Part shown: positions 22,480-34,620 of the stretch, piece after piece | Layout: every line of letters starts with the position of its first letter | How positions within the stretch are numbered: the first letter of the stretch is position 1 | NCBI GenBank assembly: GCA_002633005.1 | Contig: NMRA01000043.1 | Span: 246,857 to 310,856 of the forward strand | Reading direction: 5' to 3' | From: Phoronis australis | Lineage: Eukaryota; Phoronida; Phoronidae | Length of the DNA: 64,000 bases | Position numbers and translations under genes: made by a program | Notes under the pieces: generated by a model | Seen by the model: the letters and a program-made list of their open reading frames with translations, nothing else | Told to the model about the DNA's origin: nothing | The model's database searches: none

Positions 22480-23715
22480 AACGTTGAGCTCATTTACCAC
22501 TTCATTCAGTAAATCTGACGATATAACAGCATCTTCAGCAGAAATTGCATCGTCATAAACATTGCTGCAGACAACCTCGAAAAAATCCACCAATCTGCGT
22601 AAACACTTTACTAGTGGGTTCTCGTAATGTTTTCTCCATTTTGGCACTTCCGAGGGTGAACGTTTTTATCTGACTTATCTCCTTCATCGAATATGTTCGT
22701 CAGAAAGTTCTTAACCTTTGCTGAAAATCTTGTTGACCTTTTACCTTTTTTCAATGCCTAACCTATTGCTTCAACATTCGTCTCATCCAAATAGTACTCT
22801 GAGGCTGCCTCAAGTGACGCTCCGGTTCTGGCATCTGAAAGCATTTCTGACCACTGTCGTGCGATGTGGTCATACGTGGTTTCCCTCTATAAATGTTCAG
22901 TGTGGTTACCCACATCCAAATGCTGACCTAGTTCTGCGTCTGTAGCAAAAAATTTCGAGTAGCCTTGCTGGGTACAAGGGAACTTTTGTTGAGGCTCTTC
23001 ACTAGATAGAATGCCAACCTTAACTCTTGGTGTTGAAAATCCGCCATGTCTAGAGATGTTAGTGTATTTTAGAGAAATAGGTTTCCCATTTTCTCAGTAT
23101 TTGTAAGAACTTATCGTCACCTACATGGAATGATTTCCACTCGTGAATTCCTTGGGTGGAATAGTGGGAATTTGGGAATGTGCTTATACCATGAACTGAG
23201 TATTTTGGAAAAGACTTTGTTGCATTGACTGAACATGCATACACATAACATCCCTTCACACGGCCACTGGAAAGTAATGCTTCTTCCAAATCCAGAAAGT
23301 GTATGATATTGTTACCTTCGGCTACAACTAAGTACTTTGCATGTTGTTTGAGTGGAGCGATCTTGCGATCACAGAGATCCTTTCCATTCTGACTTTTACT
23401 AAAGTCATATCTCGAAACAGAAATGCCGGTAGAATTTGACAAGGCTGCTACGTTCAGAAGGAGATGAGCAGAGTGGTAACATCCAGCATTACATGACTCT
23501 TCCATGACTGGTCCTTTTCAGTCAGAAATTCACCGACTCTGGGTAGTACGAGTGCGTACTCTGGCACAGGCCTTGCTTTGTGAGGTAGTTTCCTGTATCT
23601 CAAATGTTCAGTGGTGTCTTTGACATAACTCACTCAAGCACAAAGCTTTTGTGATCGGATTTTTTGCAGAATAAACTCTAAAGGAACAAGAAGGCCCATC
23701 GACATCGTCCGCCAT
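22480..23715 (-). pseudogene. Decayed DDE-type transposase with C2H2 finger (NAGCYHSA / GKDLCDR family)
   Basis: Minus strand. A start region MADDVDGPSCSF (ATG 23715) stops after about 35 codons. Then from 23505 an open frame reads CNAGCYHSAHLLLN, YDFSKSQNGKDLCDRKIA, EGNNI and GIHEWKSFHVGDDKF. Downstream, interrupted by stops, are FPCTQQGYSKFFATDAELGQ with HLDVGNH (a C2H2-like finger that has lost one Cys) and ALKKGKRSTRFSAKVKNFLT. These blocks, in this order, match a widespread invertebrate protein family of the form (S)DNAGCYH ... YDFSE.Q.GKD.CDR..A..K ... zinc finger ... RFS.KVK.FLT.FD.GE. The N-terminal half of the catalytic region is deleted. Assignment is from memory of the family; I infer a transposase. 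Confidence 0.55.
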
Positions 23716-25714
23716 TTTGTCCTTTTAAAGTGCACTTGCTTCTCTCAAAACCAGTCATTACAAATATCAATTCTTACTCGTTTAATCTTAAAGGCGTTTA
23801 TTTCCATTTAAAATTTCTACAGAGTGTTTAAAATTAACCTGATAATGTAAAAGAAATGAAAGAATACAATAGGGTTACACGTACATTTTTACATATCCTC
23901 AAGCTTAACCTCAACTGACTCCCTCAGTGGGCAAAGGTCATCGGGTTCAGGTTTGATACTAGCCGCGTAATAAACCCGGAAAACATCTTGTTTTCATTTG
24001 AAAGAGTTTAGACTTGGTTTCTATAACTATTTAAAGCAGACTTCTTGCCTAAAAGTTTATTCAAATGGTCTGTAACCTCTGCTCGTCATTTCCAAACTAT
24101 GAAAATAGACAGTTTTGCAAGACAATTTTCACTAAGGTGCAAAGTTGAGGCAAGATTTTGTATTGCTCAGTCATTAAGACTAACTCCTTAACAGTATGTT
24201 CAAAACGTCACATAAGGCTACTAGGTGTTTTATGGCAGTAAGAAGGTCACAAAAATGGCCACTAAAATTAGCCCCAAAAAGTGGTCTGTGGATTATCTCC
24301 CCTGTCTAGCACAAAACTGTCAGATTGTAATAAATGACACAGAATTAGGTACAGTATACGGTGGTTATTTCAGCCACCAAAATATAGCTTTTGATCTATT
24401 TTGTATGTTACTCATTTTTGTTGCCGAAAACATGCGATTTTTGAGACGGCTAATATACCCAATTGTGCCAATTTGTGTTATCATGCTCCAGCGGCAAAAT
24501 TATGGGTCATTGAGCGCACAAAATTTGGCATTTGGGTTTATGTTAGGATACCTACCCATGTACAAAAAATGAAGTTGTTTTAAATTTTGACGTATAGACT
24601 GATTTTTGAAAATCTGGTTTTTATATGGACTGTCTCTTAACTTTGAGAAGAAGCTGACAAGTGTCCCAGATGAGTCTTTCATCAGGATTTCCAGAGGCCT
24701 CACTTTCCTTTCCTATACAGTGCTGCTGTGACGTCATAGGCTGTGATTGCATGCAGACCAGGCAATGCTACAGCGAGACCCCTTGTTACCGAAACACGCT
24801 GTAGTTACTTAGAAATTTATTTCGCCAAGTATGTTGGTCTTCCATCAAGTTTTTACTTGGCGGAATTCTTCGAATTCTGACAAGTATGTTGCTATCGTCA
24901 ATTTTTTTTTGTTCGCACTGTACAGGTAGCAATTTTCGTCCGATTCTCACGAAGTTTGCACGCGACGTGTAGATCGAAAAGTCCTGGAAGCCTATTGTTT
25001 TTGGTCATGAACGAATTCAAAATGGCAGACGTGGTGGCCATTTTCTTTCTGATTTCAGAGTCAAATGCTCATAGAGGCCGCATTTTTCGACGTACAGGGC
25101 TGAAACGTGGTATGATTATTATAGAACACATGTGCTACAACTGTGCCGAAAATCGTTGACTTTAAGTCAAATATGGCAGAACTATTGGAAGTGGCGCATG
25201 CGCACCTCGTTATCTGGCCGAAAACGTGTAGAGGGCGCATTGGAGAACGAATCACTTTCAAACTGGTCACGTGTTTGTTGCTATTGATCAACTTTTATAA
25301 AATTTTGTTAAACCGGAAGTCACTTTCAAGATGGCGGCTGTGGTGCATTTGCACCCATTTTCAATCGTTCTGGTGTCGCATTTTTAACGGGAAGAGCAAA
25401 TGACGTGAATTTTTTCTTGTGGATTCCTTGAAGTATGCTCTTTCAAAAGTTCTGAAATAAAGTTTCTCTCAGACTTACCGTTTTCGAGTTATTTGACTTT
25501 GAATTTCAAAAAACCGCAAAATTTCAATTTTTTTAAAAAAATTAGGGAATGTTGCGAAACAATCAATTTAGATAGAATTTGTAACGGGCTTTCGTAAATG
25601 TTTTCCATTTTTCGACAGGACGTCTACTTTTCGAATTATTTGAGATTTTCTGATAGCGCTGTTCCTTTGTTGAGCTCTCTTACTGCATTGATGTTGGTTT
25701 AGTTTATTTGAACA
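23716..25714. other. Non-coding interval
   Basis: Contains several 'aaaatggc(a/c)' stretches of the kind found in old dispersed repeats (24250, 25018, 25169, 25328) but no recognisable exon or boundary. Confidence 0.4.
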
Positions 25715-26240
25715 AGACTGTAGCTTATTTCTTACTAATTTATGACGTCTAAGTTCGTCGTATGAATGTTGTGATGTTGTTCATCATCGCCACCTTCATC
25801 ATCACAATCGTCATCGTCGTTAATTTTGCCTATTGTCGGTCAAGACTGTAGGTAAGCACTAAACAATCAGGCCGCGGCCAGGGCCACGGAGCATTTTCTA
25901 GCTTCTATTGAACAAGAATGTAGCTTATTTCTTTCTGATTTATAACATCTAAGTGCGTCATATGAATGTTATGATGTTTTGCAGCATCATCACCATCGTC
26001 ATCATATTCGTCATCTTCTCCGTCGTCGTCTTTTCAGTTAATTTCGCCAATTGTCGCTCAAGCTAGACTGTAGCCTATACTTGCTGACTTACTGATGCCT
26101 CTACGTTCGTCTTGTGAATGTTATCATTACTTGAATTGTTCATCATCGCCACCATCATCGTCAAATTCGCCATCTTCGTCATCATCTCCAATCGTCGTCT
26201 TTTCTGTTAATTTCGCCAAGTGTCGCTCCTCGGAGCACTT
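25715..26240. repeat. Three diverged tandem copies rich in CATCATCGTC
   Basis: Units beginning TGTAGCTTATTTCTTACTAA (about 25717), TGTAGCTTATTTCTTTCTGA (about 25919) and TGTAGCCTATACTTGCTGAC (about 26069) each continue into a GTGAATGTTAT...CATCATCGCCACC...CGTCATC tract and end near GTTAATTTCGCC(A/T)A.TGTCG.TC. Confidence 0.75.
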
Positions 26241-26714
26241 TCATTTATATATTTATTTAAATAGGATTGGGATTCCAGCGCGTGGCTGCGCTCCAAATTA
26301 GTGGCGATTTGTATTTCATCACGGAGGACATTATACCGGCCATCGACAAATGACTCCGCGAAACTAAAACATTGCAAACACTATACACTACACTGAATTT
26401 CGACACCATGTAAAAATTTCTTCAAAAACTTACCACTAGGCGAGTTAACTGTCTTACATCTTGACACCCGTCTGCTTTTCGCTTGTTGTGATCATCAGAG
26501 TAAACACAGGCTTTAGTGAACGAAAGTTTTCTATAAGTAGTTTTTGTTTCCTGCGGTCCCGCTTTTTGCAGTTAACTTACTAAATACACCACTTTTGTCA
26601 CCAATTGAGAATATCTGTACTTCGATTTCCGTGGTGCAATTTTAACATCTTGTTGTCCAGTTGTTTAGGTTTCCCAACGAGTACTTGAACTATCAAGGGG
26701 AAGCTGCATGGTAC

Positions 26715-26869
26715 ATGTAGCTCCATTTTTTAAGGTCCTTTCTGGGTTTCTGGCCTACTACTTCCTGTGTAAAATTTATCTTTCACGGGTCATTGGGTAT
26801 TCAGTGCAGCACAATTGTTGGTTTTAAATCAGTTTAAGCCCGCCGATACCTTGAAAATCTAACTGTCTC
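26715..26869 (-). repeat. Dimeric satellite, right array (part 1, left of the 11-kb transposon)
   Basis: Inverted-orientation copy of the 18.85-kb array (GTCCTTTCTGGGTTTCTGG, GGTCATTGGGTATTCAGTGC, GATACCTTGAAAATCTA). It breaks off at CTCAAAAA where the 11-kb element begins and resumes at 37994. Confidence 0.75.
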
Positions 26870-26874
26870 AAAAA

Positions 26875-26923
26875 CACCCCGGCCAACCCGCGATCGAGAA
26901 CGACCGGAAGGCGATCGAGAACG
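26875..26923 (+). repeat. Left terminal inverted repeat of the 11-kb transposon
   Basis: 49 bp, pairs with 37940-37988 with three mismatches (positions 23, 36 and 40 of the repeat). Contains two GCGATCGAGAACG motifs. Confidence 0.85.
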
Positions 26924-27283
26924 AAATTTGGCGCGAGAAGCGAAGCCAGAAAATGTAAGTAAATTTGATGAATTTTTGGTTGTTCTGAGCTTCAATACGA
27001 AAACAGAGACATGAGTTCAAGGCGTAACACATTGAGGAAGGCCAGGTAGAAGTTTAGGCTTGTGTCTCGTCCAAATATTGGAGAAAAGTTACGTTAACCG
27101 ATGCATCGCTTGAGCCGAAGGTGATTTGTATGTCATTTTTGCAGATTTTGGTTATTTTTGGTTCTATATCAATATATTAATCATGAAGTTATGAAGAAAT
27201 GACGTATGAAAATGTAACCCAACGCCTGTTTTCCGTAGCATTGTCAAGATCTCTGATTTATGAACCTTTTTCTGTTAAAAGAA

Positions 27284-27350
27284 GCGATCGAGAACGCAAT
27301 GATAAGCGATCGGGAACGCACATATGAGCTCGCTAAAGCGATCGGGAACG
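27284..27350. promoter_or_regulatory. Left subterminal GCGATCGRGAACG cluster
   Basis: Three further copies at 27284-27296, 27306-27318 and 27338-27350, in the same orientation as the two inside the terminal repeat. Likely binding sites for an element-encoded DNA-binding protein; this is inference from position and repetition. Confidence 0.6.
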
Positions 27351-27504
27351 CATTGCGATGTGTTGAACAATAATGAACATTTCAGTAATAAAGAGTTTTA
27401 AAAGTTACAAAACAAGTGTGGTTCAATGAATTAATGATATTTTGCATCATTACTGTGTTACTTTCGTGTCAAAAACTAAATTTCATAGCATAGCATCCCT
27501 TACC

Positions 27505-27790
27505 AAAAAGGCCTCCTGCAAACACTTGCAGCAAGCTTGCCGCAAAAGTTTCTGCAAACCAGCCACAAACACATGGAATGATCTGTTGTAAGTTGCCTGC
27601 AACCCAGCTGCAAACATTGCAGCAAGCTTGCTGCATGTTTGCCGCTAGCATGCAGCAAACTTTCACTATGCAAATGAAGTTTGCAGCAAGCTTGCAGCAA
27701 ACACCTCCATGTCCTTATTTGGAACAGTTCCTGCAAGGCAGCTGCACACATTGCTGCAAGCTTGCTGCAAACATCTTCATGGGGTTATAT
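27505..27790. repeat. Minisatellite with palindromic GCAGCAAGCTTGCTGC units
   Basis: Irregular repeats of TGCAGCAAGCTTGCTGCAAAC separated by variable 20-40 bp spacers. Each unit is itself a perfect dyad around AAGCTT. Confidence 0.8.
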
Positions 27791-27804
27791 AGAAGTTTCT
27801 GCGA

Positions 27805-28095
27805 ACCACCTGAAAAAATATTGCTGATTACTATTTTTGCTTCCCAATATGGTTTCATGAAAGACCAGTCTACTGAATGGGCTTTTGTTGAAGTTGTATG
27901 TTGAAATTTGCAATATTTCGACTAGGGATATCATCCAACAGCAACATTCATTTAGCTAAGGCATCAAACATAAATTAAACCTTTCCATTCTACAATATTT
28001 CTTAGATGCTGAAAAGAACAATTCTACTCCAGACCAATCTGCATTGCACCAATCAGTGGTGTTGCATAGGGATCATGGGATGATCGCTCCACTTT
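27805..28095 (+). repeat. Internal duplicated segment (copy 1)
   Basis: TGATTACTATTTTTGCTTCC ... GGGATGATCGCT matches 31205-31530 with scattered differences and one insertion. Lies just upstream of the first recognised coding exon of the YqaJ gene. Confidence 0.75.
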
Positions 28096-28201
28096 TCTTC
28101 CTTAGCATATATTTCCATAAAATCACCATGAGCACTACAAGTACAGCAAGTGTTATATTTTAGTTATGGATATTTTCACAAATGATTTTATTTTTATTTC
28201 A

Positions 28202-30020
28202 GGAAACAATTTCATTGTTATTATTGCCCGGCAAGCTTCAACGACCATGAAAAAATCATTGCCCACGCTGTGGCGGTGCACCCTTCCAGGGTTTTAAAGT
28301 ACAGGCGTCTCCTTTTAGATGAAACTACTGGGAAAATGGGACTCCAAATTAAGACGCACCCAGGAGTTATTCCACAAGACGTATCAGCTGGGGGAAAACA
28401 AATTGTTGCGGCTGATGAAAGTGAGTGCCGAATATTTTTACAAAACTGCGACAACAAAAGAAAAATACCGAACACGCCAGTGAAGTCAAGCAATGATAGT
28501 GAGTTTGCCAAAGAAAATCTGAAAATAGATGAGACTCCCAGTAATGAAGAATTAGAGTTTGACAAGTTGTGCTTCTTGCTTCCCCAAGTCATAGAGACAA
28601 TTATGAAAGAAAATGGTCTCATGGAATCTTACGTGAAACTGAATGAACTTCTTGCCTCAGGTAGACTGCCTTTGAACAACATATGTTTCCTACTATTCCT
28701 GGATATAGTCGAGTGGTTTTCGGTAGCAAACACTTCCAAAATGCGTTACCAAAACCCACAAACTCTTAGGTTCTGGGAAATTGGCTACCAGCTATTTCAT
28801 GGAAAGTTCATCAGATTTATGTCTGGACAACGAAATACAGGTCAGATTTTAGATCAGTCAACATCAAGGGGAGAGTATAGCCCAGATGAATCCAAAGTGA
28901 ACTTTGCGGTGCCATCTCTGACTACAATACAACATAACCTTTCTAAAAGGAGTCCGTTTTTTCCAGGAATAAACAGGCTGACAATTGAAAATATAGCCCA
29001 CACTTATGAAAGCTCTCCTGTAATTTTAGCTGTGGATGGAAAAAAAATAAGTCGCGGAAAGGGCAAACGCATGGGGGATATTGAACTGTGGGGTTTTGAA
29101 CCAAAGCCAACTCTTCAGGAAAGACTGAACCAAGTTGAAAGGGAAGTGGAATTCGTGAATGAGCTAACCAAAGAAACGGATAGACTAATGACCTATAGTG
29201 TTCAGACCATTAGTGCAATACCCTCAACATCACGTGAAAAAATTCATTCCGGACTCGTTGAATTGATTAAGTTCATAGGATATCGTAATAAAACAATGAG
29301 AGACACTGAACAGACGCTAATCCGCTCTGAAGAGAAGTTCAAGCGACTCGGCGGAGATGACTGGATGAAATCCAAGTATTTCCCGGTCATCTCTTTGATG
29401 AGGACAAAACGCAGTGAAATTTGTGCCCACCTAAAAGAAGGTCTTCAGCTGTCAGACGAGATCACAAAATTGGGAATTGACCTAAATGGGAAATCAAACC
29501 TTTATTCCGAGAAGTTAGTTAAGCTTGCAGAACAACAGAACTTTTATTCACTGAACCCGAACTTCAATAAGTCGACTGATCCACGTTATATGCAACAAAG
29601 AACCCCGGAGTGGTTTTCTTTGCGCAGCGAAGCGAAAGTTACTGGAAGTACAGCCAATTGTGCACTCGGCTTAGAGACCTTAAAAAGACAAAAAGAACAT
29701 TTTCACCAAGTAATTCACGGCATAGAAAAACCTCGTCACAGTGCACTTAACACTCAGAGAATGCTTTATGGAACTGAACACGAACTGGATGCAGTCGCAA
29801 CAATGACATCTAAAGTGTTGCCGTTTCTGTTTCCAGAACTGAGCTATTATGAAGAAGGATGCCAAACAATAACTCACGGCGACAAAGCAGCATTCATGGT
29901 AGTGAGTTCGGATGGCAGTCTCAGAACAAATGATAATGCAGAACCAATAATGATGTATGAAAACAAGTGCAAAGCACCCCAGTCCTATAATCCTAACGCA
30001 TACTACAAGATTCCTAAATA
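28202..30020 (+). CDS. Zinc-finger + YqaJ-type exonuclease protein of the 11-kb transposon (partial)
   Basis: An open exon of 606 codons running from a TTTCAG acceptor (28200-28201) into the assembly gap. It opens FHCYYCPASFNDHEKIIAHA VAVH, a C-x2-C-x12-H-x5-H finger. Residues about 165-290 hold MRYQNPQTLRFWEIGYQLFH GKFIRFMSG and VILAVDGKKIS...GDIELWGFE, resembling the first part of a transposase catalytic core, with Asp in AVDGKK a candidate metal ligand. A coiled, charged segment follows (about 300-440). From about 470 the block QQRTPEWFSLRSEAKVTGST is the opening of a YqaJ/lambda-exonuclease fold (R-x4-W-x3-R-x4-TGS), followed by GTEHELDAV, AFMVVSSDGSL and MYENKCKAP, matching the expected G.E.E, S.DG and E.K.. 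catalytic positions. No signal peptide. The C-terminus is lost in the gap, and an upstream first exon is expected. Confidence 0.75.
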
Positions 30021-30772
30021 NNNNNNNNNNNNNNNNNNNNNNNNNNNNNNNNNNNNNNNNNNNNNNNNNNNNNNNNNNNNNNNNNNNNNNNNNNNNNNNN
30101 NNNNNNNNNNNNNNNNNNNNNNNNNNNNNNNNNNNNNNNNNNNNNNNNNNNNNNNNNNNNNNNNNNNNNNNNNNNNNNNNNNNNNNNNNNNNNNNNNNNN
30201 NNNNNNNNNNNNNNNNNNNNNNNNNNNNNNNNNNNNNNNNNNNNNNNNNNNNNNNNNNNNNNNNNNNNNNNNNNNNNNNNNNNNNNNNNNNNNNNNNNNN
30301 NNNNNNNNNNNNNNNNNNNNNNNNNNNNNNNNNNNNNNNNNNNNNNNNNNNNNNNNNNNNNNNNNNNNNNNNNNNNNNNNNNNNNNNNNNNNNNNNNNNN
30401 NNNNNNNNNNNNNNNNNNNNNNNNNNNNNNNNNNNNNNNNNNNNNNNNNNNNNNNNNNNNNNNNNNNNNNNNNNNNNNNNNNNNNNNNNNNNNNNNNNNN
30501 NNNNNNNNNNNNNNNNNNNNNNNNNNNNNNNNNNNNNNNNNNNNNNNNNNNNNNNNNNNNNNNNNNNNNNNNNNNNNNNNNNNNNNNNNNNNNNNNNNNN
30601 NNNNNNNNNNNNNNNNNNNNNNNNNNNNNNNNNNNNNNNNNNNNNNNNNNNNNNNNNNNNNNNNNNNNNNNNNNNNNNNNNNNNNNNNNNNNNNNNNNNN
30701 NNNNNNNNNNNNNNNNNNNNNNNNNNNNNNNNNNNNNNNNNNNNNNNNNNNNNNNNNNNNNNNNNNNNNNNN
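30021..30772. other. Assembly gap (752 N)
   Basis: Unsequenced; it cuts the YqaJ-type domain directly after the E-x-K motif. Confidence 0.99.
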
Positions 30773-31204
30773 CAATTAGTAATAATACTTGTATTACAAT
30801 CAAAATTGTGTCTTGAGAGAACAACTTGAATGTATGCCAAGCTTTAATTACAATATACCGAGATGTTTTATTCTTAACGCACGACAAAATCTATAATAAT
30901 TGCAACAACGATATTATTTACTTGACTAAACTAACAACAGCAACACAGAGCGTTGAAATGCACCCAACGGGATGTTTATTAGCATTGAAAATGGCGCAAA
31001 ATATGTCGAATGCCAGTGGAGAAAACCATGAAATCTGACTTTCCCCCGTGGAAAGGCATGCTTAGAACAGCATGTCGAGCATATTTAAGCATTTTATTTT
31101 AAATTACCTCATTACTTGTCAACTGAAAAAAATCACTCTTAAAAATTATAAACATATTTATTTTTCCCATGTTCATCTAAAATACTTGAAAACTGGCGAA
31201 TACT

Positions 31205-31530
31205 TCATCGATTACTATTTTTGCTTCCCAATATGGTTTCATGATACATCAGTCTACTGAATGGGCTATCATTGAACTTGTAGGCCTATGTTGAAATTTG
31301 TATTATTTCGACTATAGCGATATCATCCAATAACATCATTCATTTATCTAAGGCATCAACCATAAATTATACCTTTCTATTCTACAATATTACCATGGTG
31401 TTGAAAAGAACAACTACAGAGGTTATATCCAGTTATTACCATACTAGTGGACGTTCTAAACACATTCTACTCCAGACTAATCTGCATTACAGCAATCGGA
31501 GGAGTTCCATAGGGTACATATGGGATGATC
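31205..31530 (+). repeat. Internal duplicated segment (copy 2)
   Basis: Partner of 27805-28095; carries an extra stretch (about 31410-31440) absent from copy 1. Confidence 0.75.
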
Positions 31531-31843
31531 GCTAGTGTTTTCATCCATGTTTGTTCGACCCAACTTTGAGATGCTGTGTACGCCATTTGTTCCGGTGTTT
31601 TCAACTCAAACTTGTTGCCTCGTAACCTCTGCAGTGTCTCTAAGTGGACGTTCTAAACACATTCTACTCCAGACTAATCTGCATTACAGCAATCGGAGGT
31701 GTTCCATAGGGTTCATATAGGATGATCGCTATTGTTTTCATCCATGTTTGTTTGACCCAACCTTGAGATGCTGTGTACGCCATATTTGTTCCGGTGTTTT
31801 CAACTCAAACTGGTTGCCTCGTAACCTCTGCAGTGTCTCTGGC
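31437..31843. repeat. About 203-bp tandem duplication
   Basis: AGTGGACGTTCTAAACACAT...CCTCTGCAGTGTCTCT occurs twice head to tail (31437 and 31640) with about ten differences. Confidence 0.9.
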
Positions 31844-32806
31844 TTTCATCAAGTACATTATGTCACTCAATATTCACAAACCTAAAATATGAATGCCATT
31901 TCACTTTCCACATAAAGGCATTTGTGATAGCATTATTAGAATCTCCATTACGTTTTAAGTCAAACTTTTGCTCTTCTGCTCATGTATGAACAGACAGTTA
32001 AACTTGTGTTCAATAGTTTGACTGCAGACTGAGAATGCGTATGACTGAAGGTGATGGCAGTTAAAACACCTACCAGTAGTTAAATATACAACATGCTAAT
32101 CTTATTTTGTACCCAATAATTACCATGCATTTAACCAAAATAAAAATTTGTTGTTCCTATTGTGAATCAAACAATCAGAGAGCGATGTGAAAATTGACAC
32201 AAACTTAAGTTTTACAGTCTCAATTAAGTGGACTGGTTACATGTAAAACTATTGACAATGTTTTGGAAACTAGTTGATTCTGGTCTCAACCCCAGTTAAC
32301 TCATTTGAAATCTGTGCTGTACTTTTCCCTAACCATTATAACCTCCAATTTGGCTGAATCAGTAAGAAAATCAACTTGCTTTTGTTTGCAAGACCAAAAC
32401 TACTGATTCATGAATGAAGTCTAAGTAATTTTACTTAACAATCACATCAATATAAATACAATTTTAAATTCAGAACTCACATCCATACAGTTCTTCAGTT
32501 ATCCATGTAGAGTCTAGGCTGTACCAAAACCGTTTGAATTTGGTTCAAATGAAAGCTTATAGGTCACTTCCCAGGCATGTAACCTTGACAACCACATGCT
32601 TTCCTTGATAACAGTCCCACCAGATCAACATGTGGCTGGGCTAGCATAATTTAAATAAACAATCAACAGCCCCTGAGGCATTAAACATTAATGTAATTCA
32701 AGAGGCATTCCTTGAAAACTGTCCTAGCAATTCAACATGTAGGTGGGCTAGTATGATTAAAGTGAACAATAACCCTAGAAGCATAAAACAATAATATAAG
32801 GACACT
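31844..32806. other. Non-coding interval inside the 11-kb transposon
   Basis: AT-rich, no exon recognised; probably intron or inter-genic spacer between the nuclease and transposase exons. Confidence 0.5.
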
Positions 32807-32807
32807 N

Positions 32808-33464
32808 AAAACACCTCTCTCGAAACTCTAAATGCTGTTGAAAATGTAATTGAAAGCTCAGTAACAAATAACGTGCAGAATTCGCATGAGTTCCTTGGAC
32901 AGGACTATTTTGTCGAACCATGGTTGTTCCAAGAAGAACCAGGTGCTGCACAAAGTTTTGGTGTAACATCTGACGTGCTCTCTGGGGCTTTTGAGGCCAT
33001 GTACAGTAGTGGCCATGACGACTTCTATGTGCAAACTGTGATCGATATGAGTGTTGATAAAATACCTTTAAGAAGAGATGGTGACCATATGGAATTGGGC
33101 GAAGAAAATCTCAACTACACAGTATATCCCAGTGATGACAACACATGTGCGGACACAGAACATGTACTTGAAAGTAAGGAGAATGGAAATGCGGAGCTAT
33201 TAGTTTCTGAGAATCGTTACACTGTGGACACTGCAACGTCTGAATCCATGCTGAATGCTTTAAAAGCAAATGAAAAGGCTGAAAACTATCATAAATGGTC
33301 ACAAAAAAACTGTTGAAGACTTCAAAAGACTTTTTGCATGTAAGACCATGTGCACTTGCAACAAGGCACTCCACAAGTTTGAACTCCAAATGTGTCTACA
33401 AGTGTTACGTGTGCAGCACGGTGTTTGTTTTGACATTAAACCCTCAAAGAAGGAGCTAGTTTAG
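32808..33464 (+). CDS. Acidic upstream coding segment of the transposase-like gene (with frame change)
   Basis: The frame is open from the single N at 32807 to a stop at 33316 (TSLETLNAVENVIESS..., then EFLGQDYFVEPWLFQEE, strongly acidic). A second frame, beginning at about 33270 (KRLKTIINGHKKTVEDFKRL), runs on to 33464 and includes CKTMCTCNKAL. The two overlap around an 8-A run, so a one-base error or a real frameshift could separate them. No known domain recognised. It is placed here as the N-terminal part of the transposase-like protein because of strand and proximity. Confidence 0.4.
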
Positions 33465-33524
33465 TTGTTCACGTCTACATTGAACTTTGGGGTAAATCCC
33501 CCTAATAGGAAGTATCATCAGCGC

Positions 33525-34620
33525 AATCGAAGTGTTTGCTCACTTAGAAAAATGTGTTGTTCTGTTTTGGAACGTGCATCAAAACAAGAGCTTGCTAAGA
33601 TTCTCGCAGAAAACACATGGGATAAAGCTTTACAGCAGTGGATTGAATCTGGACCATTGTACCTCACTTCATGTTTTCTTGATAGTGAAAATAGTATGAA
33701 GAATTGGTTTTCTCGTCCAAATACCGACCATTACGGCAAGAACAGGTTCCACTTCACCGACGCCTGTCACATTTTGACNTGCTCACTTAGAAAAATGTGT
33801 TGTTCTGTTTTAGAACGTGCATCAAAACAAGAGCTTGCTAAGATTCTCGCTAGCACAAAACATGGGATAAAGCTTTACAACAGTGGATTGAATCTGGACC
33901 ATTGTACCACACTTCATGTTTTCTTGATAGTGAAAATAGTATGAAGAATTGGTTTTCTCGTCCAAATACTGACCATTACGGCAAGAACAGGTTCCACTTC
34001 ACCGACGCCTGTCACATTTTGACTTGTATTAGGACAAAACTCTGTACTACTGGAATTGCTGGTTTAAAGCGAAAAGCATGGGAAGATGTTGCTCTATCTC
34101 GCAAAACCCATCTCAATATTGCTGTGATTGAGGATTGCGTTGACAAGCAAGACGTAGCTTTAGCAAGACGTGTATTTTCCAGGGATGTTCAAGAAAATAT
34201 GCTTGACGAATATGTCAACGAGAAAGAATTTTGTGAGGTAATACGAAACTGGTTTGATGTCGAGGACGAGCCTGCCATACCTGCTGCTGAAAGATGCATC
34301 CGAAGGCTTCGACTTAGAAAATGGCTTTTAGAAGAATTTGCAGTGAACACGTTTCCGCCACAAACCCGATATATCAGAGGCATACCGATACAGACTTTAG
34401 AGGCATTGTTGGTGCACTTGGAAAGGAAAATGCAAATTTTCCCTTTCTGCAGAAATCAAACATATAATATTCATGCAATAGGTTCTCAGCAGGTGGAAAA
34501 CTTCTTTTCAACATTCCGAGATATGGACTCCACTGGACAAGGGACACCAAAACCAGACTCCATTCCTCATATGATGACAGCAGTTGCAGATTTAGACTAC
34601 TGCAGAATTGACCCAAGCAG
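33525..34620 (+). CDS. Transposase-like catalytic exon of the 11-kb transposon
   Basis: Reads ERASKQELAKILAENTWDKA, NSMKNWFSRPN, FHFTDACHILTCIRTKL, KAWEDVALSR, EDCVDKQDVALARRVFS, EFCEVIRNWFDVEDEPAIPA, then RKWLLEEFAV, TFPPQTRYIRGIPIQTLEAL, IHAIGSQQVENFFSTFRDMD and IPHMMTAVADL, ending at donor CAG|GTAAGC (34620). These blocks recur in a family of large invertebrate transposon proteins (D-x-CHLLT..R; DKQ; GIPI; RAIGS.EVE.FFS.F.D.D). The Asp of TDACH and the Glu of QVENFF are candidate catalytic residues by analogy with P-element-type transposases, where a late E lies in ENFF. An unmerged contig end duplicates 33537-33778 as 33780-34023, so the true gene holds this part once. Confidence 0.65.
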
